This document shows positions 20,257 to 30,141 of a stretch of DNA of 64,000 nucleotides, in pieces. The stretch covers positions 1-64,000 of the forward strand of contig QCHA01000004.1 of the NCBI GenBank assembly GCA_003279685.1. The letters are read 5' to 3'. The notes beneath the pieces were generated by a model. That model did not search any database and was not told where the DNA came from. It worked only from the letters and a program-made list of their open reading frames with translations. The position numbers and the translations under genes are program-made. Positions within the stretch are counted from its first letter, which is position 1. Every line of letters starts with the position of its first letter. Source of the stretch: Pelagibacteraceae bacterium AG-390-L03 (GTDB lineage: Bacteria; Pseudomonadota; Alphaproteobacteria; Pelagibacterales; Pelagibacteraceae).

Positions 20257-21183
20257 TTATATCCTTGAATCTATATAGTTTAAAATCTCTGAATTATATT
20301 CCTGGAAACATGTAGCTTGATCCATTTGATGGCCATCATTTACTGGAAATTTATCTGTTGATTTTTTACCTAATTTAAAACATTTTTTACCATTAATTTT
20401 ATAATCTGTAGATATAATAATTCTATTCATACCGTCTACATTATCTAACCAATCTGATGTAAGTCCTTCAAATGTGTCTTTTGGATGTGTAAAAACTAAC
20501 AGAGGTGTCTTAACTTGATTTAAAATTTCATCATTATATTTGGCTCTTAGGTCAAATTGAGCAGGTTTCTTTTTTTTGAATCTTGCTAGCGCCTCCTCTA
20601 GACCTTTTTTTTTTACTTTGTACTTTTTGCTTAATTTATCAAAACATGCTGGCGCATATGCTATTCCTCCACCTGCTTTTTCTGGATGTCTTGCAAAAAA
20701 CATTAGGGTCGTAAGACCACCACATGAATGTCCAGTAACAAAAACTTGTTTTCTTGGTATTCCAAGAGATACTAATTTTTCAACCAACTCTAAATTTTGC
20801 TCAACTCTTCTATCGAGTTTTGATTTTCCCACATATGGTTTCTTTGATATCCACCATGCTTTGCCCATGTCTCCTTTTATTTTGTGAGCACATAAATTAT
20901 AAACCATAATTTTTTTTCCACTAACTTCCTGATCTATTAAGGATAAACGATTTCGAACTTGATCAACAGTAGTGCAGTCTTTTTGAGTACCATCTAGATT
21001 ATTTTGACCATGATTGTTAATTAAAACAATTTTGTTTTTTGGATTTTTAATTGTTGATAACTCAGTAATTTTAAAGTCTTTTGAAAAAAAACCTTCTTTT
21101 TTAATTGCATGCCCATCACTAAATGCAAATTTAGTAGATAAAATAAAAATTGATAAAAATATGATTAATGTTTTTTTATACAC
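20257..21183 (-). CDS. Secreted alpha/beta hydrolase-like protein
   Basis: N-terminal signal peptide (LIIFLSIFILSTKFAFS); VFVTGHSCGGLTTLMF nucleophile elbow; C-terminal His in NDGHQMD. Confidence 0.75.
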   Translation of the reverse strand: MYKKTLIIFLSIFILSTKFAFSDGHAIKKEGFFSKDFKITELSTIKNPKNKIVLINNHGQNNLDGTQKDCTTVDQVRNRLSLIDQEVSGKKIMVYNLCAHKIKGDMGKAWWISKKPYVGKSKLDRRVEQNLELVEKLVSLGIPRKQVFVTGHSCGGLTTLMFFARHPEKAGGGIAYAPACFDKLSKKYKVKKKGLEEALARFKKKKPAQFDLRAKYNDEILNQVKTPLLVFTHPKDTFEGLTSDWLDNVDGMNRIIISTDYKINGKKCFKLGKKSTDKFPVNDGHQMDQATCFQEYNSEILNYIDSRI

Positions 21184-21466
21184 CTTTAATAATTATATTT
21201 GTCCCTTCAGAATTATCGAGTCTTATTTGTTTTATTGGTTTGTACTCTTCGGAGTTGTACCACTCTAGCGCTTTTTCATAACTTGGGAATTTAACTATAA
21301 TTATTCTTGGAAATTGAGTTTCACCATCAAAAATTTTATATTCTCCATTTCTTACAAGAAATTCTCCACTAAATTTTTTAACAATTGGAGTAACTTTTTC
21401 TACGTACTCTTTATAATTTTCTGGATTAGTGACTTTTAATTGTGCAATTACAAAACCTGCGGGCAT
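21176..21466 (-). CDS. DUF1330-family protein
   Basis: AGFVIAQLKVTNPENYKEYVEKVTPIVKKFSGEFLVRNGEY...IIIVKFPSYEKALEWYNSEEYKPI. Confidence 0.88.
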   Translation of the reverse strand: MPAGFVIAQLKVTNPENYKEYVEKVTPIVKKFSGEFLVRNGEYKIFDGETQFPRIIIVKFPSYEKALEWYNSEEYKPIKQIRLDNSEGTNIIIKGV

Positions 21467-21486
21467 TTTATCCTCCTTTAATCTTT

Positions 21487-22779
21487 CTAATTTTTACAGT
21501 TAGATGGATGTGTTTCATAGTTTTGTTCATCTAAATATTTGAATCGATTAAATAAAAATTTATTTACTTTTTCATAATTTTTTTTTGAAATTCTATCTTC
21601 TTTGCACCTTGATGCATACCACCATAAAACTGTTTCTGCTAAATCTTCACGGTTGGGATATTCCCATGCATAATCTGAAACATAATACTTATCTGTACTA
21701 ATGGCATTCAGCCACATATCTTCTTCAATAGATTTTGTACCCCAATGCCAATCAAGTGAGATATGAACTAATTCATGAAACATAGACTCTTCTATATATT
21801 TTCTATTTTCTTTTATAAAAGTATTTGTATGAATTATTGCATACCCATTTCCACCTGCCCAACTAGGATTACCTTTATGGATGATTAAATATTTTACTTT
21901 TTTCCTTAAAAAAGCAGGCATTTGTCCAAATATTTTTCCAAATTTAATTGCTTGTTTTTCTGCTTTTTTTAAATCTTTAAATTCATCATTAACCTTTATT
22001 AAAATATCATCTGTATTTTCAAATGATGCTTTATATACAAAAACAGAGAAATCTATTTTTTCCCATTTGGAATTTCTATTTTTAAAAGTTCTTTTATCGA
22101 AATCTAATAATTTTTTTTTTTCTATAAATACAACCTCTTTAAAGATACTTGGATCATTTTTTTTTATAATATCGCTATCAATAAATGTTGAGGCTTTATT
22201 AAAAATAAAATTTTTACTTATACTTATAGTTTTTACAGATTTGTCCATCTCCCATATTGCAACTTCTTTTACACCATCGTTCCAAATCATTATTCCTTCA
22301 CCATGTCTATTGTTATTTTTCCATTCACCAGTATAAATGCCCCCTCCATCATTATAAAAATATTTACCTTGTCCAGTTCTTTGGCTATTTGCCCAATCAC
22401 CTTCATATCTATCACCATTAGGCCATTTAAAAGTTCCTTTTCCATTGATACAATTGCCCTCTACGCAGCCGGTTTTAAGGACCGTTTTATTTTCTAAAAT
22501 TTTTTTTTTGCCTACTGCAAAAAGTTTGCATTCACCATTTATTCCTTTTTCTTTTCTATGTTTTTCACAATCATTAAATCCATCTTGCTTCTCTGATCCA
22601 CGTCCGTACTCACATCTTCCGTCATTACCAACTACGACAAAAAGATGATCTTCTGAATCTTGTTTAGAAAGATCAGCATAAACTTCATCAATTATCCAAT
22701 CACATATTTGTTGATTTTCTGCATTAGAGTTACCAAAAAATAAAAGAAATAATATGAATAAAGAAAATAAACTTCTCAT
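21487..22779 (-). CDS. Secreted MORN-repeat protein with HExxH metallopeptidase-like C-terminal domain
   Basis: Signal peptide; MORN repeats GDRYEGDWANSQRTGQGKYFY / IYTGEWKNNNRHGEGIMIW; SMFHELVHISLDWHW ... NREDLAETVLWWY. Confidence 0.72.
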   Translation of the reverse strand: MRSLFSLFILFLLFFGNSNAENQQICDWIIDEVYADLSKQDSEDHLFVVVGNDGRCEYGRGSEKQDGFNDCEKHRKEKGINGECKLFAVGKKKILENKTVLKTGCVEGNCINGKGTFKWPNGDRYEGDWANSQRTGQGKYFYNDGGGIYTGEWKNNNRHGEGIMIWNDGVKEVAIWEMDKSVKTISISKNFIFNKASTFIDSDIIKKNDPSIFKEVVFIEKKKLLDFDKRTFKNRNSKWEKIDFSVFVYKASFENTDDILIKVNDEFKDLKKAEKQAIKFGKIFGQMPAFLRKKVKYLIIHKGNPSWAGGNGYAIIHTNTFIKENRKYIEESMFHELVHISLDWHWGTKSIEEDMWLNAISTDKYYVSDYAWEYPNREDLAETVLWWYASRCKEDRISKKNYEKVNKFLFNRFKYLDEQNYETHPSNCKN

Positions 22780-23292
22780 TTAAAATATTGATTTTAAATA
22801 TTTTTTCCAATTATCTTGATAATGTTTCGTATTTTCTAGGACTGCTTTCTTTTCTACTTCTGTTACCTCTCTAATTACTCTGCCGGGAGAACCTACAACT
22901 AAAGAATTATCAGGTATCACCTTGTTCTCAGTAATTAATGATTTAGCTCCAATAATACAATTTTTACCTATTTTAGCTTTATTTAGAATTACAGCTCCAA
23001 TACCAATCATACTATTATCTCCAATAGTACACCCATGAAGCATAACAAGATGGCCTACTGTTACATCTTTTCCAACTTTTAAAGGACAACCAGGATCAGT
23101 GTGTAAAACACTACCGTCTTGAATATTAGACCCTTCACCAATGTGAATATTTTCAATATCTCCGCGTAAAACTGCGTTAAACCAAATACTAGAGTTTTTT
23201 TCTAATGTAACGTCCCCTATGATTGTTGCATTTGGAGCCACCCAATTTTCACCAGAGTTTTGAGGTTTTTTATCTTTTAAATCATAGAACAT
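22780..23292 (-). CDS. Gamma carbonic anhydrase-family hexapeptide-repeat protein
   Basis: SSIWFNAVLRGDIENIHIGEGSNIQDGSVLHTD...VGHLVMLHGCTIGDNSMIGIGAVILN. Confidence 0.92.
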   Translation of the reverse strand: MFYDLKDKKPQNSGENWVAPNATIIGDVTLEKNSSIWFNAVLRGDIENIHIGEGSNIQDGSVLHTDPGCPLKVGKDVTVGHLVMLHGCTIGDNSMIGIGAVILNKAKIGKNCIIGAKSLITENKVIPDNSLVVGSPGRVIREVTEVEKKAVLENTKHYQDNWKKYLKSIF

Positions 23293-23312
23293 AATTTATA
23301 TATTATTACAGT

Positions 23313-23867
23313 ATGCCAGTTCAAACTCCAATATGCGATTTTGGTCAAAAAGCTTTACCCTTTGAATTAAAATCTACAGAAAATAAAATCATTTCTTTAA
23401 ATGATATCAAGGGTGAAAACGGTACCTTGATAATGTTTATTTGTAATCATTGTCCCTATGTGAAAGCAGTCACAAAAGAAATTGTTGAGGATTGTAATGA
23501 ATTAAAAAAAATTGGAATTAACTCAGTTGCAATATGTTCAAACGACTTCGTAAATTATCCAGAGGACTCATTTGAAAATATGATTAAATTTTCAAATGAT
23601 AATCAGTTTAATTTTCCATATCTTCAAGATGATACACAAGAAGTTGCTAAAGTGTATGATGCTGTATGTACTCCAGATTTTTTTGGCTATAATAAAAATT
23701 TAGAACTTCAATACAGAGGTAGATTGAGAGAACTTAAAAATTTTATTCCAGTAAAAGATGGAGAAAGTGATTTACTAAAAGCTATGAGGCAAGTTGCTGA
23801 AACTGGCAGTGGACCAAAAGATCAAACTCCTAGTGCTGGTTGTGGTATCAAATGGAAATATGATTAA
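23313..23867 (+). CDS. Thioredoxin-fold redoxin-family protein
   Basis: GTLIMFICNHCPYVKAVTKEI; FPYLQDDTQEVAKVYDAVCTPDFFGY; GCGIKWK. Confidence 0.87.
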   Translation: MPVQTPICDFGQKALPFELKSTENKIISLNDIKGENGTLIMFICNHCPYVKAVTKEIVEDCNELKKIGINSVAICSNDFVNYPEDSFENMIKFSNDNQFNFPYLQDDTQEVAKVYDAVCTPDFFGYNKNLELQYRGRLRELKNFIPVKDGESDLLKAMRQVAETGSGPKDQTPSAGCGIKWKYD

Positions 23868-24949
23868 TGTATCTATTTGTTACTAGATCTTTCCCACCTG
23901 AACTTGGTGGTATGCAAAGCTTAATGTGGGGACTTGCAAGAGAACTTTCAAAAAACTTTATGATTAAAGTATTTGCTGATTACATTGAAAACCATAAATC
24001 TTTTGATGAGCAAGCTTCATTTTCTATTGAAAGAGTTGGTGGGCCTAAATTACTAAGAAAGTATAGAAAAGCTTATCTAGTTGATGAGTTTGTTAAAGAA
24101 AGTAAAGTTAAAGGGATTATTGCCGACCACTGGAAAAGTTTAGAACATTTAAAAACTAATAAAAATAAATATTGCTTAATCCATGGTAAAGAAATTAATC
24201 ATGCAAAAGGCTCAGGTATTAATAAACGTTTATTAAAAGTTTTAAATAATGTTGAAAAAGTAATTGCTAATTCAAAATATACTAAAAATTTAGCGATAGA
24301 ACTTGGGGTAGATCAAGATAAAATTATTGTCATCAACCCTGGAATTGATCCAATAAAAGATCTTGATAAAAAATCATTAGATAAAGTTGAAAGTTTACTA
24401 AAAGTAAAAACACCAAGATTAATTACAGTTTCAAGATTTGATAAGAGAAAAAATCATGAAAAGGTAATAATGGCTTTAAGAAATCTTAAACAGATTTATC
24501 CTGATATTGTCTATATTTGTGTTGGTTACGGTGATGAGGAAGAAAATATTAAACACTTAGTTAAAGAATTAGATTTAGAAAGTCAGGTAATGTTTTTTAA
24601 AGATATAAGTGATGAATTAAAAAATGCTTTAGTAGCTAAATCAAATATATTTGTCATGCCTTCTGGTATCTATAAATCTTCAGTCGAGGGATTTGGCATA
24701 GCTTATACTGAGGCCGCTCAATATGGTATTCCTTCTATTGGAGGCAAAGATGGTGGAGCCTCTGATGCTATTGAGCATAAAAAAACAGGTTTAATTTGTG
24801 ATGGTAATAATTTAGACGAAATTTATTCATCAATAAACTCCATATTAGAAAATAAAAAACATCTAGAGTATGGAAAAAATGCAAAAGACTTCGTTACTAA
24901 GTTCTATTGGCCCAATATAATTGAAAAATATAAAGATATCCTAAACTAA
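23867..24949 (+). CDS. Glycosyltransferase family 4 protein
   Basis: VTRSFPPELGGMQSLMWGLA; PRLITVSRFDKRKNHEKVIMAL; PSGIYKSSVEGFGIAYTEAAQYGIPSIGG. Confidence 0.9.
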   Translation: MYLFVTRSFPPELGGMQSLMWGLARELSKNFMIKVFADYIENHKSFDEQASFSIERVGGPKLLRKYRKAYLVDEFVKESKVKGIIADHWKSLEHLKTNKNKYCLIHGKEINHAKGSGINKRLLKVLNNVEKVIANSKYTKNLAIELGVDQDKIIVINPGIDPIKDLDKKSLDKVESLLKVKTPRLITVSRFDKRKNHEKVIMALRNLKQIYPDIVYICVGYGDEEENIKHLVKELDLESQVMFFKDISDELKNALVAKSNIFVMPSGIYKSSVEGFGIAYTEAAQYGIPSIGGKDGGASDAIEHKKTGLICDGNNLDEIYSSINSILENKKHLEYGKNAKDFVTKFYWPNIIEKYKDILN

Positions 24950-24982
24950 GATTGTTTATACTTCAGTTATACTTATAGTCAT

Positions 24983-25876
24983 TTGTTAATGTCCAATAAC
25001 AAATTAGCTATTTTTTTAATAATCACTTCTGTTTTTTTTGGAACTGTAATGCTTTCTTTTTTAAAGATAGCTCAAGAAGATGTTAATGTTTATGTGGCTG
25101 GTTTTTTTAGATTTTTTTTAGGATTAGTAATTATTTTACCTTACATAATTAAAAAGAAAGATGCTGTACTTAAAACAACTCATCTTAAACAACATTTTTT
25201 AAGAGCAATACTTGGTTTACCGGCAATGCTTTTGTATTTTTCTGCTTTAGTATTGCTTCCTATTGAAAAACTTACTGCAATATCTTTTGTAGTTCCTTTA
25301 ATTGTAACAATACTTGCGGTATTTTTTTTAGGAGAGAAGATTTATATATATCGAACTTTAGCATTAATACTTGGTTTTAGTGGAATGTTGGTAATTATTC
25401 GTCCTGGTTTTGTTGATATATCTATTGGAGTTTATATGGTTTTATTTTCAGCATTACTTTGGTCAATTAATATAATTATAACTAAAAAAATTTCTAAAAA
25501 TGATAGCGCAATTACTATTCTAGCTTATCAATCTATTTTTATGAGCTTACTTAGCTTCTTTATTGTTTTATTTTTTTGGGAGATGCCAAGTATAAAAACA
25601 TTCATATATCTAATCTTAGCAGCAATGTGTGGAACAGTATTACATTTAACTCTTAACCATGCTTTTAAACTAGTCGATGTAAGTATGACCCAACCTTATT
25701 CTTTTTTAAATTTAGTTTTTGCATCTATTATTGGGTATTTTATATTTGATGAAATTCCAGATCTTTATACTTGGATTGGTGCTCTTATAATATTTACTGG
25801 TGTCCTAATAATTTCTTATAGAGAGATGAAGTTAGATAAAGAAATAATTAGAAAAAGAGTAGATATTAAGAATTAA
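24983..25876 (+). CDS. DMT-family (EamA) transporter
   Basis: about 10 TM segments in two EamA repeats (RFFLGLVIILPY...; FLGEKIYIYRTLALILGFSGMLVII; DEIPDLYTWIGALIIFTGVLI). Confidence 0.87.
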   Translation: MLMSNNKLAIFLIITSVFFGTVMLSFLKIAQEDVNVYVAGFFRFFLGLVIILPYIIKKKDAVLKTTHLKQHFLRAILGLPAMLLYFSALVLLPIEKLTAISFVVPLIVTILAVFFLGEKIYIYRTLALILGFSGMLVIIRPGFVDISIGVYMVLFSALLWSINIIITKKISKNDSAITILAYQSIFMSLLSFFIVLFFWEMPSIKTFIYLILAAMCGTVLHLTLNHAFKLVDVSMTQPYSFLNLVFASIIGYFIFDEIPDLYTWIGALIIFTGVLIISYREMKLDKEIIRKRVDIKN

Positions 25877-27372
25877 TTTTTTTTCTTGAATGTTTTATAA
25901 ATTTGCCATCCAACAATAAGGATTGTAGTAGCTAGTATACAAGCTGTAAGAGTTCTGTCCCATAAAAAAGTCCATGAGCCATCGCTTAATAATAAAGATC
26001 TTCTTAAATTTTCCTCCATCAATCCGCCAAGCACAAAAGCTAAAATAAGTGGAGGCATTGGAAAATCATACAAGCGCATAAAAGTTGCAACGACTGCTAT
26101 TCCAATCATTAAATAAATATCAAAATTGTTAAATGACATCACATAAATTCCAGTAATTGAAAAAAATAAAATAAGTGGGATTAGATAGTTTTTAGGCACT
26201 GCTAAAATTCTAGCGATATAAGGAATTAAAGGTAAATTTAGAATAAGTAATACTACCATTCCAATATACATCGACATAATAACTGACCAGAAAATTTCTG
26301 GATTAGTCATATAGAGTCTTGGACCTGGTTGAATACCAAAACCTAATAGAGCACCTAACATTACAGCAGTAGTTCCACTTCCCGGTATACCTAAAGTTAA
26401 TAATGGAACAAATGCACCAGAACACGCTGCATTATTTGCAGTCTCAGGTGCAGCTAATCCATGAACGCTACCTTTTCCAAATTTTTCTTTTTCCTCGTCT
26501 TTAACTAAATTTCTTTCCATCCCATAAGCTAAAAATGATGCAATAGTTGCTCCTGCTCCAGGCAAAACTCCTATTATAAAACCAATAATTGATGTTCGGG
26601 GAATAGTTTTTAACATCTTAGCTCTTTCCTCTTTATTGATTCTAATTGATCCAAGTTCAGTTAAGGATACTTGTTTTGCAGCAGCTGTTGGATCATTACG
26701 TTTTAAAATAATAGTCAAGGCTTCACTCATTGCAAAAGTTGCCATTACAACAAGAACAAAACTTATCCCATCTGTTAAATTCATATTATTAAAAGTAAAC
26801 CGTGTAATGTCAGATAAACTATCCTGACCAACTGATGCTAACATTAATCCAAGAACTACCATCATCATTGCTTTAATAAATTGCCCTTTTGATGAAAAAG
26901 CAGCAATTGCCGTTAATCCTAAGATCATTAGTGCAAAATAATCTGGTGATCTAAACGATAAACTTACTTTTGATAAACTTGGTGCTAAAAATAATAAATA
27001 AATTGCAGCAAGTGTTCCTCCCGCAAAAGAACTCCAAGCAGCAATAGCTAAAGCTTTACCAGCTTTACCTTGTTGTGCCATTGGATAGCCATCAAATGAT
27101 GTTGCAACAGTTCCAGGTACACCTGGAGCATTTAACAAAATTGAAGAAGTAGATCCACCAAATACAGCACCATAATAAACACCCGCCATTAAAATTAATC
27201 CAGTTGCTGGATCAAAACCATATGTAATTGGTATCATTAACGCAATCGCTGTCATTGGTCCAAGACCTGGAAGCATTCCAATAATTGTTCCAAAAAAACA
27301 ACCTATCATTACCATAAATATATTTTGGAAAGTTAAAGCTGTTGTTAGACCAATTAAAATTCCTTCTATCAT
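25873..27372 (-). CDS. tctA: Tripartite tricarboxylate transporter, large membrane subunit
   Basis: GMLPGLGPMTAIALMIP, GVYYGAVFGGSTSSILLNAPGVPGTVATSFDGYPMAQQGKAGKAL. Confidence 0.95.
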   Translation of the reverse strand: MIEGILIGLTTALTFQNIFMVMIGCFFGTIIGMLPGLGPMTAIALMIPITYGFDPATGLILMAGVYYGAVFGGSTSSILLNAPGVPGTVATSFDGYPMAQQGKAGKALAIAAWSSFAGGTLAAIYLLFLAPSLSKVSLSFRSPDYFALMILGLTAIAAFSSKGQFIKAMMMVVLGLMLASVGQDSLSDITRFTFNNMNLTDGISFVLVVMATFAMSEALTIILKRNDPTAAAKQVSLTELGSIRINKEERAKMLKTIPRTSIIGFIIGVLPGAGATIASFLAYGMERNLVKDEEKEKFGKGSVHGLAAPETANNAACSGAFVPLLTLGIPGSGTTAVMLGALLGFGIQPGPRLYMTNPEIFWSVIMSMYIGMVVLLILNLPLIPYIARILAVPKNYLIPLILFFSITGIYVMSFNNFDIYLMIGIAVVATFMRLYDFPMPPLILAFVLGGLMEENLRRSLLLSDGSWTFLWDRTLTACILATTILIVGWQIYKTFKKKN

Positions 27373-27839
27373 CCCATTACTCCAATCAACTTTAAAAATG
27401 GATCTCTAAGATAAATGTCAAGAACGCCATGTAATAAGTACATAAATGCTGCAACAAATGGAAAAGATAGCATAAACATTAAGATCCATCTTCTCTCACC
27501 TAGAAAATAATATGACCCCATTAAAAAGAAAGAAGTCGTTAAAAAATAACCAACTTTTAAGATGGTTGCTCCATATATAATTGCAATTAAGACCAAGATT
27601 GCAGTCTTTTTATATTCTAGAGTTTTATGCTCTACTTTAATTGTATTTGGATCTGGTAAGATTAATTTTAATCCAGAAAAAAATAAACCAGCATAACCTA
27701 AGTAAATTGGAAATGTTCTGGCATTAAAAGGTGCATTTTCATCAAATGCAAAAACTTGAATTTGATAAGCAGTATATAAATAAAATGCTGAAAAAATAAA
27801 AAAGAGCAGTGATATAATTTTTGTAGTATTTATATTCAC
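27369..27839 (-). CDS. tctB: Tripartite tricarboxylate transporter, small membrane subunit
   Basis: four-TM small protein between tctA and tctC; 4-nt overlap with tctA. Confidence 0.88.
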   Translation of the reverse strand: MNINTTKIISLLFFIFSAFYLYTAYQIQVFAFDENAPFNARTFPIYLGYAGLFFSGLKLILPDPNTIKVEHKTLEYKKTAILVLIAIIYGATILKVGYFLTTSFFLMGSYYFLGERRWILMFMLSFPFVAAFMYLLHGVLDIYLRDPFLKLIGVMG

Positions 27840-27867
27840 TGCTCTAATTTTTAAATAACCCTAAGGA

Positions 27868-28848
27868 TTATATAACTCCTAATTTCTTCATAAGAGCTGT
27901 CATTTCTTCTGTTTGTTTTTCTAAGAAAGAAACAAACTTATCACCTGGATTGTAAATATTAACCCAAGCATTTCTTGCTCTAACAGTTTCCCATTCAGAA
28001 GTTTTTTGTACATCGCCTAGCATTTTAGCAATTGCATTTTTATCTGCACTGCTCATACCTGGAGGGCCAAAAAATCCTCTCCAGTTAACGAATTGTACAT
28101 CATATCCTTGTTCTTTTAGAGTTGGTGCATCAGGAGCATCAGAAACTCTTGAAGGAGCAGTAATACCAATAATTGTTACTTGGTCTCTTGCACCCATCAA
28201 TTCACCTAAACCTGTAGAAATAATTTGAGTCTCTCCAGATAAAAGTCCAGCTAACGCTTTTCCACCAGCATCATAAGGAATGTAAGCTACATCATTTGGA
28301 TTAGCACCAGCTGCTTGAAAAGCTAAAGCACCAATTAAATGGTCCATACTTCCTCTTACTGATCCACCAGCCATTTTAATTGAGCTTGGATCCTTTTTGT
28401 ATGCATCAACAACATCTTTAAAGTTTTTGTAAGGTGAGTTTTTTGCAACAGCAATTGCACCATAGTCACCAATTACACCAGCGATCGGCACAACATCTTT
28501 ATAAGATAAAGTACCACTACCTTTTACATAACCTTTGTGTCTAGTGATTGATCTTAAAACTAATGGTGTTGATTGAACTAAAACTGTGTTTGCAGGCTTA
28601 GTATTAATCATGAAAGCTAATGCTTTACCACCACCACCACCTGACATATTTTCAAATGATGCACTTTTTAACATTCCAGCTTTTGTTAAAGCTTCTCCAG
28701 TACCTCTAGCAGTTCCATCCCAACCACCACCAGCACCACCACCAATTACGAAATGAATTTTATCAATCGCAATTGAACTAGTTGTAGTTGCTGAGAATAA
28801 CAGGATTGCTGAAAATAATACTGAAACTATTCTTTTTAAGTTTTTCAT
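27868..28848 (-). CDS. tctC: Tripartite tricarboxylate transporter substrate-binding protein
   Basis: signal peptide; FVIGGGAGGGWDGTARGTGEAL; YIPYDAGGKALAGLLSGE; WRGFFGPPGM. Confidence 0.92.
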   Translation of the reverse strand: MKNLKRIVSVLFSAILLFSATTTSSIAIDKIHFVIGGGAGGGWDGTARGTGEALTKAGMLKSASFENMSGGGGGKALAFMINTKPANTVLVQSTPLVLRSITRHKGYVKGSGTLSYKDVVPIAGVIGDYGAIAVAKNSPYKNFKDVVDAYKKDPSSIKMAGGSVRGSMDHLIGALAFQAAGANPNDVAYIPYDAGGKALAGLLSGETQIISTGLGELMGARDQVTIIGITAPSRVSDAPDAPTLKEQGYDVQFVNWRGFFGPPGMSSADKNAIAKMLGDVQKTSEWETVRARNAWVNIYNPGDKFVSFLEKQTEEMTALMKKLGVI

Positions 28849-29043
28849 TATTTTTCCCTCTCTAATTTAAAAAACACAGTAAATTACAGTATAAATATTA
28901 ATGCAACTTATAATATTATCATTCAACTAATGGTTGATTCTAATTATTGAGATAAAAACTCATCATTAACTATTAATAAATTTTATTAAAAAAATTTAAA
29001 TTCACTTTTTTCGTTAACTTCTTTTCTATTATTTTTTTTCAAA

Positions 29044-30141
29044 GTGATGATAGAAGAGCTGATTATGAACGAGTCTAAAGTTACTTTTTATTATTCAAAT
29101 TTTAAACAACTTTTCTCTAAAAAGTTTATTTCAGTAATATTAATTTCAATTCCTAGTGCGATAGTTGCTGACTATTTCAATGTTCCTTTAGCTTGGATGT
29201 TAGGCCCCATGATTGTGACATCTATTGCTGCATTAGCTGGATTAAAAGTTGTAATGCCTAAAATAGCTTTAAGTTCAATTTTAATTATCCTTGGACTACA
29301 TATCGGTAACTATATTGATCAAAACCTATTTAATCAGATGATCAATTGGATTTGGACATCAGCTATAATGCTTATCTACATTATTACTTGCATTTTAATT
29401 GTTTCAAAATATTTACAAAAATATGCAGGTTATGGGGAAAAGGCCTCAATATTTTCTTCAGCACCAGGTGCTTTAGGTCCGTTAATGATTTTAGCAGAAA
29501 ATGAAAAAACTGATTTATCTCAAGTGGCAACTTCACATCTAATTAGATTAATTATAATCATAACAGTTATTCCATTTATTATTGTTAATAATACTGGTTC
29601 AGAAGCATTACTATTAGATAACTTTGATTACATAGGTCAAAATCATCTAAATCTAATTTTACTTATCATTGCATCTTTATTTTTTATTTTTGTTTTTGAT
29701 AAGATTAGAGTTCCCGCAGCTTTATTATCAGGAACGCTATTTGCTAGTGGATTATTACAAATTACAGATATTGCGTCATATAAATTACCTGATGCATCAA
29801 TTAACTTTTGTCTTTTAATACTTGGTGCTTCTGTTGGATGTAGGTTTGCTGAAAAAACTGTTAAAGAAATTGCCAATAATTCATTACATAGCATAGTTGC
29901 TACAACTATATTGGTCTTACTAGGTTTGATTGCTGCATATGTTGCAACATTCTTTGTTGATACTAATATTTTAACTTTAATATTATCTTTTAGTCCTGGT
30001 GGAATTTATGAGGTAGCTGTTATAGCAATTGCTTTTGATTTAGATCCAGACTTTGTAGCATTTCATCATATAATAAGATTACTTTTTATACTTTTCACAG
30101 TTCCTATATTTTTAAGAATATTAGAAAAAATTAAGAAATAA
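29044..30141 (+). CDS. AbrB-family (AbrB duplication domain) membrane protein
   Basis: YFNVPLAWMLGPMIVTSIAALAG; FSSAPGALGPLMILAENEKTDLSQVATSHLIRLIIII; FSPGGIYEVAVIAIAFDLDPDFVAFHHIIR. Confidence 0.87.
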   Translation: MMIEELIMNESKVTFYYSNFKQLFSKKFISVILISIPSAIVADYFNVPLAWMLGPMIVTSIAALAGLKVVMPKIALSSILIILGLHIGNYIDQNLFNQMINWIWTSAIMLIYIITCILIVSKYLQKYAGYGEKASIFSSAPGALGPLMILAENEKTDLSQVATSHLIRLIIIITVIPFIIVNNTGSEALLLDNFDYIGQNHLNLILLIIASLFFIFVFDKIRVPAALLSGTLFASGLLQITDIASYKLPDASINFCLLILGASVGCRFAEKTVKEIANNSLHSIVATTILVLLGLIAAYVATFFVDTNILTLILSFSPGGIYEVAVIAIAFDLDPDFVAFHHIIRLLFILFTVPIFLRILEKIKK

